From: Actinomadura graeca
Lineage (GTDB): Bacteria > Actinomycetota > Actinomycetes > Streptosporangiales > Streptosporangiaceae
Assembly (NCBI RefSeq): GCF_019175365.1
Contig: NZ_CP059572.1
Span: forward strand, 4,898,001 to 4,962,000
Direction of reading: 5' to 3'
DNA: 64,000 bases
Numbering within the stretch: the first letter of the stretch is position 1; the number at the start of each line of letters is the position of its first letter. The notes below the pieces were generated by a model. The model did no database searches. It was not told the origin of the DNA and saw nothing but the letters and a program-made list of their open reading frames with translations. Below, piece after piece: positions 59,151 through 64,000 of this stretch. The translations under genes and the position numbers were made by a program.

Positions 59151-60739
59151 TGCCCGGCACCGTCTTCCGCGGCGCCACCGTCGTGGACGGCACCGGAGCG
59201 CCGGGCCGCGTCGCCGACGTCGCGGTGTCCGGCGGGCGGATCGCCGGGATCGGGCGCGGACCGACCGGCGGGACCGTCATCGACGCGGACGGGCTCGTCC
59301 TCGCGCCCGGGTTCATCGACATGCACGCCCACTCCGACCTGGCGCTGCTCGCCGAGCCCGGCCACCTCGCCAAGGTGGGACAGGGCGTCACGACGGAGGT
59401 CATCGGCCAGGACGGGATGTCCTACGCGCCCGCCGACGACACCACCCTCCCGGAGATCCGGCGCACCATCGCGGGCTGGAACGGCGACCCTCCCGGCTTC
59501 GACTGGACGTGGCGGAGCGTCGGCGAGTACCTCGACCGGCTCGACGAGGGCATTGCCGTCAACGCCTGCTACCTCGTCCCGCAGGGCGCGGTCCGGCTGC
59601 TGGCGATGGGCTGGGAGGACCGTCCGCCGACCCCTGCGGAACTCGACCGGCAGCGCGAGCTGGTCGCGACCGGCATGCGCGAGGGCGCGGTCGGCATGTC
59701 CAGCGGACTGACCTACGTGCCCGGCATGTACGCCGGCACCGACGAGCTGGCCGAGCTGTGCCGCGTCGTCGCGTCCCACGGCGGCTTCTACGCGCCGCAC
59801 CACCGGTCGTACGGGGCGGGCGCGCTGGAGGCGTACGCCGAGATGGTCGAGCTGTCGCGCCGCACCGGCTGCCCCCTCCACCTCGCGCACGCGACGATGA
59901 ACTTCGGCGTCAACCGGGGCCGCGCGCCCGAGCTGCTCGCCCTTCTGGACGAGGCGATCGGCGCGGGCTGCGACATCACCCTCGACACCTACCCCTACCT
60001 GCCGGGCTCCACGACCCTCGCCGCGCTGCTGCCGAGCTGGGCCGGGGAGGGCGGCCCGAAGGCGCTGCTCGGCCGGCTCGCCGACCCCGCCGAGCGGGCG
60101 CGCATCCGGCACGCGATGGAGGTCGAGGGATCGGACGGCTGCCACGGCGTCCCGGCCGAGTGGGAGACGATCGAGGTGTCCGGCTCCCCGAACCGCACCG
60201 TCGTCGGGCGGACGATCGCCGGCCTCGCCGCGGAGACAGGCCGTCCCCCCTTCGAGGTCTTCTGCGAGCGGCTCGTCGCCGACGACCTCGCCACCACGAT
60301 CCTCCAGCACGTCGGGCACGAGGAGAACGTCCAGGCGATCATGCGGCACCCGTGCCACACCGGCGGCAGCGACGGGCTCCTCGCCGCCGCGAAGCCGCAC
60401 CCCCGCGCGTGGGGCACCTTCCCCCGCTACCTCGCGCGGTACGTCCGCGAGCTGGGCGTGCTGTCCCTCGAAGAATGCGTCGCGCACCTCACCGGACGTG
60501 CCGCGCGGCGCCTCCGGCTCGACTCCCGCGGGCTGGTCCGGGCCGGGTACCACGCCGACCTGGTCCTGTTCGACCCGCAGACCGTCCGCGACACCGCCAC
60601 GTTCGACGACCCCCGGCGGCAGGCCGGCGGGATCCCTTACGTCCTCGTCGGGGGGACCGCCGTCATCGCCGACGGCCGCCCCACCGGCGCGCTCCCCGGC
60701 CGCGCCCTCCGCCGCGCCCCCGACGGCACGACCCGCTGA
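59150..60739 (+). CDS. D-aminoacylase-family amidohydrolase
   Basis: 529 residues; ATG shares one base with the upstream TGA (TGATG). Amidohydrolase core: PGFIDMHAHSDLALL with His59 and His61, VTTEVIGQDGMSYAP, His244/His247 in LHLAHATMN, ILQHVGHEENV, and Asp408 in GGSDGLL. In typical D-aminoacylases the loop after VTT reads GNCG with a metal-binding Cys; here it is GQDG with Asp88. The family removes acyl groups from N-acyl-D-amino acids. Coupled with the deaminase it should produce the deaminase substrate, possibly from N-acetyl-D-glucosaminate. Confidence 0.88.
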   Translation: MPGTVFRGATVVDGTGAPGRVADVAVSGGRIAGIGRGPTGGTVIDADGLVLAPGFIDMHAHSDLALLAEPGHLAKVGQGVTTEVIGQDGMSYAPADDTTLPEIRRTIAGWNGDPPGFDWTWRSVGEYLDRLDEGIAVNACYLVPQGAVRLLAMGWEDRPPTPAELDRQRELVATGMREGAVGMSSGLTYVPGMYAGTDELAELCRVVASHGGFYAPHHRSYGAGALEAYAEMVELSRRTGCPLHLAHATMNFGVNRGRAPELLALLDEAIGAGCDITLDTYPYLPGSTTLAALLPSWAGEGGPKALLGRLADPAERARIRHAMEVEGSDGCHGVPAEWETIEVSGSPNRTVVGRTIAGLAAETGRPPFEVFCERLVADDLATTILQHVGHEENVQAIMRHPCHTGGSDGLLAAAKPHPRAWGTFPRYLARYVRELGVLSLEECVAHLTGRAARRLRLDSRGLVRAGYHADLVLFDPQTVRDTATFDDPRRQAGGIPYVLVGGTAVIADGRPTGALPGRALRRAPDGTTR

Positions 60740-60779
60740 CCCGCTCCCCCCTCGCCCCCACCCCCGAGAGGTCAGGTCC

Positions 60780-62249
60780 ATGGTCCACTGGCTGCAACAC
60801 GAGACGGGCGGCCTCCTGCTGCTGTGCGCCGCGTCCATCGCGGTGCTGCTCCTCCTCATCATCAAGGTCAGGCTGGAGCCGTTCATCGCGCTGATCATCT
60901 CCAGCCTCGCGCTCGCGCTCGCCGCCGGGCTCGGCGTCGAGGAGATCGTCGGCACCGCGCTCAGCTCCAAGAAGTCGCTGCTGGAGACGGGCTTCGGCGG
61001 CCTGCTCGGGCACATCGCGCCGATCGTCGGCCTCGGCACGATCCTCGGCGCGATCCTGGAGCGGTCCGGCGGCGCCGACGTGCTCACCCGGCAGCTGCTG
61101 GCCGTGGCGGGCGAGCGGGGCGCGCCGCTCGCGATGGGCCTGGCCGGGCTCATCTTCGGGATCCCCGTCTTCTTCGACGTCGGCATCTTCGTGCTGGCGC
61201 CGCTGGTCTACATCACCGCCAGGCGCGGCGGGCGCTCCCTCGTCCTGTACGCGCTGCCGCTGCTGTCCGGGCTGTCGATGACGCACGCGTTCCTGCCCCC
61301 GCACCCCGGCCCCGTCGCCGCGGCCGGGCTGCTCGGCGTCCCGCTCGGCTGGCTCATCGTGTTCGGCCTCGTCTGCGGCGTCCCCGCGTTCCTCGTCTCG
61401 GGCGTCGCGTGGGGCGCGTGGATCGGCAGGCGCGTCATCGTGGAGGTGCCCGAGGAGTACGTCCTCGCCGAGAAGGACCGGGCGGAGCACGAGGACATCG
61501 ACACGGCGCCCGAGCACGCCGACACGGTGCCCGAGGACGCCGACACGGTGCCCGAGAACACCGGCGCGGCGCCCGAGCCCGAGCCGTCCCTCCTGCTGGT
61601 CGGGCTGATCATCGCCGTGCCGCTGGTGCTCATCCTGCTCGCGACCTTCGGCACCGTCTGGTGGGAGGACGGCCCCGCGCTGCCGGCCCTGACCTTCCTC
61701 GGCAACCCCGTCGTCGCGCTCACCATCGCGGTGCTGCTCGCGATGTACCTGCTCGGCATCCGCCGCGGCATCCCCGGCGCGGAGCTGTCGGAGGTCGCGA
61801 CCCGCTCGCTCCGCCCGATCGGCATGATCCTGTTGGTCATCGGCGGCGGCGCGTTCTTCGGCGCGGTCGTGTCGGCGACCGGCGTCGGCAAGGCGCTCGC
61901 CGACACCCTCTCCGACGCGGGACTGCCGGTGATCGTGCTGGCCTACCTGATCGCCTGCGGGCTGCGCGTCGCGCAGGGCTCGGCGACCGTCGCGATCGTC
62001 ACCACCGGCGGGATCGTCGCGCCGCTCGTCCAGGACAAGGACTACTCCGACCCGCACGTCGCGCTGATCGCCATCGCGATCTCCGCGGGCTCCATCATCG
62101 CCTCGCACGTCAACGACGGCGGCTTCTGGATCATCTCCCGCTACTTCAACATGTCCGTCCGCGACACCCTCAGGACGTGGACGGTCCTGGAGACGATCCT
62201 CTCGGTCGTCGGGTTCGGCATGGCCGCCCTGCTCAGCACCTTCATCTGA
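60780..62249 (+). CDS. GntP-family gluconate-type permease
   Basis: 489 residues. About 12-14 TM helices with GntP motifs: LLETGFGGLLGHIAPIVGLG, GIPVFFDVGIFVLAPLVY, GLSMTHAFLPPHPGPVAAAG, QGSATVAIVTTGGIVAPL, SHVNDGGFWIISRYF. GntP proteins are proton symporters for gluconate and other sugar or hydroxy acids; some carry D-serine (DsdX). The central cytoplasmic loop has an acidic insert with imperfect HADTVPE/DADTVPE repeats. Third gene of the plus-strand operon, it is expected to import the substrate of the amidohydrolase and deaminase. Confidence 0.93.
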   Translation: MVHWLQHETGGLLLLCAASIAVLLLLIIKVRLEPFIALIISSLALALAAGLGVEEIVGTALSSKKSLLETGFGGLLGHIAPIVGLGTILGAILERSGGADVLTRQLLAVAGERGAPLAMGLAGLIFGIPVFFDVGIFVLAPLVYITARRGGRSLVLYALPLLSGLSMTHAFLPPHPGPVAAAGLLGVPLGWLIVFGLVCGVPAFLVSGVAWGAWIGRRVIVEVPEEYVLAEKDRAEHEDIDTAPEHADTVPEDADTVPENTGAAPEPEPSLLLVGLIIAVPLVLILLATFGTVWWEDGPALPALTFLGNPVVALTIAVLLAMYLLGIRRGIPGAELSEVATRSLRPIGMILLVIGGGAFFGAVVSATGVGKALADTLSDAGLPVIVLAYLIACGLRVAQGSATVAIVTTGGIVAPLVQDKDYSDPHVALIAIAISAGSIIASHVNDGGFWIISRYFNMSVRDTLRTWTVLETILSVVGFGMAALLSTFI

Positions 62250-62402
62250 CCGTCCACGCGAACGCCCCGGCACGGCCTGCTGTACCGATGAAGGCGCGCG
62301 GGCTGGGTCGTCGCCCGCGCGCCTCGGCTCCTAGCGTCGTGAGCGCACGGACGGCGGGGGGCGAAGGGAAGCCCCTCCGCCCACTCGTCCAAGGAGGGGC
62401 AC

Positions 62403-62999
62403 GTGAGAATGAGAGCGCTCATCACCACGGGGGCCACCGCAGCCGGCCTGCTGCTGGGACCCGCCGCTGCCGCCGTCGCCGCGCCACCGCCGTCACCGTC
62501 CGCGGCGCGCGTCGCCGACGAGCACACCTTCGACTTCGAGAGCGGCACCGAGGGCTGGGTCGCAGGGAAGGACGACAGGCTCCCGGACGGCACCGTGACC
62601 TGGTCGTCGAAGCAGGCCAAGAGCGGGACGCACAGCCTGGAGTTCTGGCTCGACGGGCTCCAGGACGACGGCACCCTGTGGGTGTCGCGGGAGCTTCCCG
62701 TCCCGCCCGGCCGGACCAGCATCGACGTCGAGATGTCCTTCTGGGTGTGGAGCGCGTCCGACACGCCCACCATCAGCTGGTGGGTCGTCGCGCAGGCGGG
62801 CCGCACCGCTCCCACCCAGGAGGACGACTTCACCAAGCTGGAGTACGCCGAGCACGCCGGCTGGCACCCCTTCACCTATCGCACGACCATCGACACCCGT
62901 GGCCTCAGTACCTTCCACGCCTCGTTCGGCCTCTCCGTCACCTGGGAGGACGACACCCGCGTCCACAACTTCGACCTAGCCCAAATCAAGGTCACCTGA
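62403..62999 (+). CDS. Secreted jelly-roll-like protein
   Basis: 198 residues from GTG 62403 with AAGGAGG upstream. Signal peptide ends VAAPPP near 25. HTFDFESGTEGWVAGKDD, GTHSLEFWLDGLQDDGTLW, TSIDVEMSFWVWS and DLAQIKVT form the alternation of beta strands seen in carbohydrate-binding-like jelly rolls, with Asp/Glu near the N-terminus that could bind calcium and several exposed Trp. No Cys, no catalytic motif. It is 150 bp after the permease in the same direction but has its own ribosome site. A role in polymer binding is inference. Confidence 0.72.
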   Translation: MRMRALITTGATAAGLLLGPAAAAVAAPPPSPSAARVADEHTFDFESGTEGWVAGKDDRLPDGTVTWSSKQAKSGTHSLEFWLDGLQDDGTLWVSRELPVPPGRTSIDVEMSFWVWSASDTPTISWWVVAQAGRTAPTQEDDFTKLEYAEHAGWHPFTYRTTIDTRGLSTFHASFGLSVTWEDDTRVHNFDLAQIKVT

Positions 63000-63026
63000 C
63001 CCCCGGACGCTTCGCCTTCCGGGCGG

Positions 63027-63656
63027 TCAGCGTTCTAGGAGGGAGCGGACGTGGGCGAGGATCGGGGCGCACAGGCCGGGGAGCGTGGCGTGCTCTCCCA
63101 TCGCCACCTTCCCGGTCACCAGCGAGGCGACGCCGCCGATCAGCATGCGGCACGCGAACTGCGGGTCGGGCAGGGTGCGGAAACGCTCGTCCTCCACCAG
63201 GAGCGCGGTGACCGTCTCCACGAACCGGCGCTGGACGCCGATGCGCAGCACCGCGGCCGCCGGGTCCGCCGCGTAGATCTCCAGCAGGAACGTGCGGGCG
63301 GCCGCCGCGTCCACGGCCAGCTCCCGCAGGTAGGCGCTCAGCGCCCGCTCGAACCGCTGCATCAGCGGCGCGTCGGCGGCCTGGAGGGCCTCGTGGACGA
63401 CGCCGACGATGCGGTCGGCGGCGGCCTGGTAGGCCGACAGGAAGCACTCCTGCTTGTCGGCGAAGTGCTCGTAGAACGTCTCCCGGGACACGTGCGCGCG
63501 CTTCAGCACGTCCGCCACCGAGGTGCGCGTGTAGCCCTTCTCGCCGACGGCCTCCGTCATGCTCTGGAGCAGCCGTTCCCGCTGGGACGCGCTGACCTGC
63601 TCGCGGGTGAGGTGATGGCGCCCGCGCGGCAGCGGGCAGCGGCCGTCGGAGTCCAT
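63027..63656 (-). CDS. TetR-family repressor
   Basis: 209 residues. Helix-turn-helix at about 28-70 (RLLQSMTEAVGEKGYTRTSV, DVLKRAHVSRETFYEHFADK). The C-terminal ligand domain is helical (ERALSAYLRELAVDAAAART, PDPQFACRMLIGGVASLVTG) and unassigned. It is convergent with the secreted protein gene, so its target is probably beyond the window or its own promoter, where an inverted repeat is seen. Confidence 0.92.
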   Translation of the reverse strand: MDSDGRCPLPRGRHHLTREQVSASQRERLLQSMTEAVGEKGYTRTSVADVLKRAHVSRETFYEHFADKQECFLSAYQAAADRIVGVVHEALQAADAPLMQRFERALSAYLRELAVDAAAARTFLLEIYAADPAAAVLRIGVQRRFVETVTALLVEDERFRTLPDPQFACRMLIGGVASLVTGKVAMGEHATLPGLCAPILAHVRSLLER

Positions 63657-64000
63657 GTGCCAAAGCTACCAACCGGAGGGTGCCGGGAGAACAATTCCAA
63701 CATCACGAACATCGGTGTTCGCAGGTGTTACGGTGCTGTCTGCAGATCGGGGGCGGACGCCTCCGCCCGGAGACCGGGTGGGGCGGCCGAGCGATCATGG
63801 CCCGGCGCAGCCGGCCCGTGGTGACCGTTCCGATCAGGCAGTGCGCCACGGGGGCCGATCTGCTCTGGTCGTCGCGTGCGCCGCGTGGGCGCTGACCCCG
63901 TCGCCGGGCCGGATCGCCGGGGACCGCCCACGCCGCCGGAGACCGCCCCGCCACCGCGCGGCGGCTGCCGGTGCCGCCCCCGGAACGGGCCCGTGGTCAG
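63657..64000. other. Terminal intergenic stretch
   Basis: The last 344 bp hold the promoter of the TetR gene and an AT-richer patch at 63690-63740. Short open frames on both strands have no ribosome site or family resemblance; a gene may begin just beyond the window. Confidence 0.45.
63706..63721. promoter_or_regulatory. Inverted repeat upstream of the TetR gene
   Basis: CGAACA-TCGG-TGTTCG, perfect 6-bp arms, 50 bp upstream of the tetR-like start. Position and size fit a TetR operator; the regulator assignment is inferred. Confidence 0.5.

Overview
The window is 64 kb of very GC-rich, gene-dense DNA with frequent GTG starts, 4-nt ATGA/GTGA gene overlaps and a strong third-position G/C bias. 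The gene families point to a filamentous actinomycete: XRE(DUF5753)/DUF397 pairs, an SSI-type protease inhibitor, a streptogrisin-like protease, ECF42 sigma with its DGPF partner, PucR-type regulators, crotonyl-CoA carboxylase/reductase and an MMPL transporter. An Actinomadura-like organism (Streptosporangiales) is my best guess, from general gene content only. I saw no rRNA or tRNA genes, CRISPR array, prophage or complete IS element.

Region 1 (1-10.3 kb) is a small polyketide locus. A divergent drug-type MFS exporter (cut by the window edge) faces a single large PKS, read as ACP-KS-AT-DH(degenerate)-KR-ACP-degenerate carrier-TE. A crotonyl-CoA carboxylase/reductase follows and should supply ethylmalonyl-CoA; then come a VOC protein and an AraC-type regulator.

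Region 2 (10.3-16.3 kb) is plastic. A PD-(D/E)XK/Rpn-like gene is followed by three broken copies of its own 3' end, one joined to a copy of the 3' end of the nearby SSI gene. An XRE regulator/DUF397 module follows. Its DUF397 gene carries three 27-residue tandem repeats, and its 3' end plus hairpin is repeated as a tandem unit of about 178 bp.

Region 3 (16.2-27.3 kb) holds an ECF42 sigma/DGPF/dihydrofolate-reductase-like operon, a second such reductase, an NmrA-like oxidoreductase, a secreted S1 protease, a LuxR regulator, a YCII protein, an aminoglycoside-6-phosphotransferase-like kinase and three tandem secreted DUF4360 paralogues.

Region 4 (27.9-54.7 kb) is mostly regulatory and housekeeping: PucR, GntR, Nudix, two complete two-component systems, an orphan histidine kinase, a glutamate-cysteine ligase-family enzyme, YceI, a SigE-like ECF sigma, a phytase-like esterase, an acyl-CoA synthetase, a membrane Ser/Thr kinase, a short Rho, a PEP-synthase-like protein with a membrane partner, enoyl-CoA hydratase, MMPL transporter and polysaccharide deacetylase.

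Region 5 (54.8-63.7 kb) has a divergent catabolic locus: sugar kinase-IclR-RidA on one strand, and a fold-III PLP deaminase, a D-aminoacylase-family amidohydrolase and a GntP permease on the other. Read together, these could import an N-acylated sugar-derived amino acid (best guess N-acetyl-D-glucosaminate), deacylate it, dehydrate/deaminate it to 2-keto-3-deoxygluconate and phosphorylate that. This and the Rpn tail array are the most interesting items. All coordinates were read by eye; domain limits are approximate and no database search was possible.
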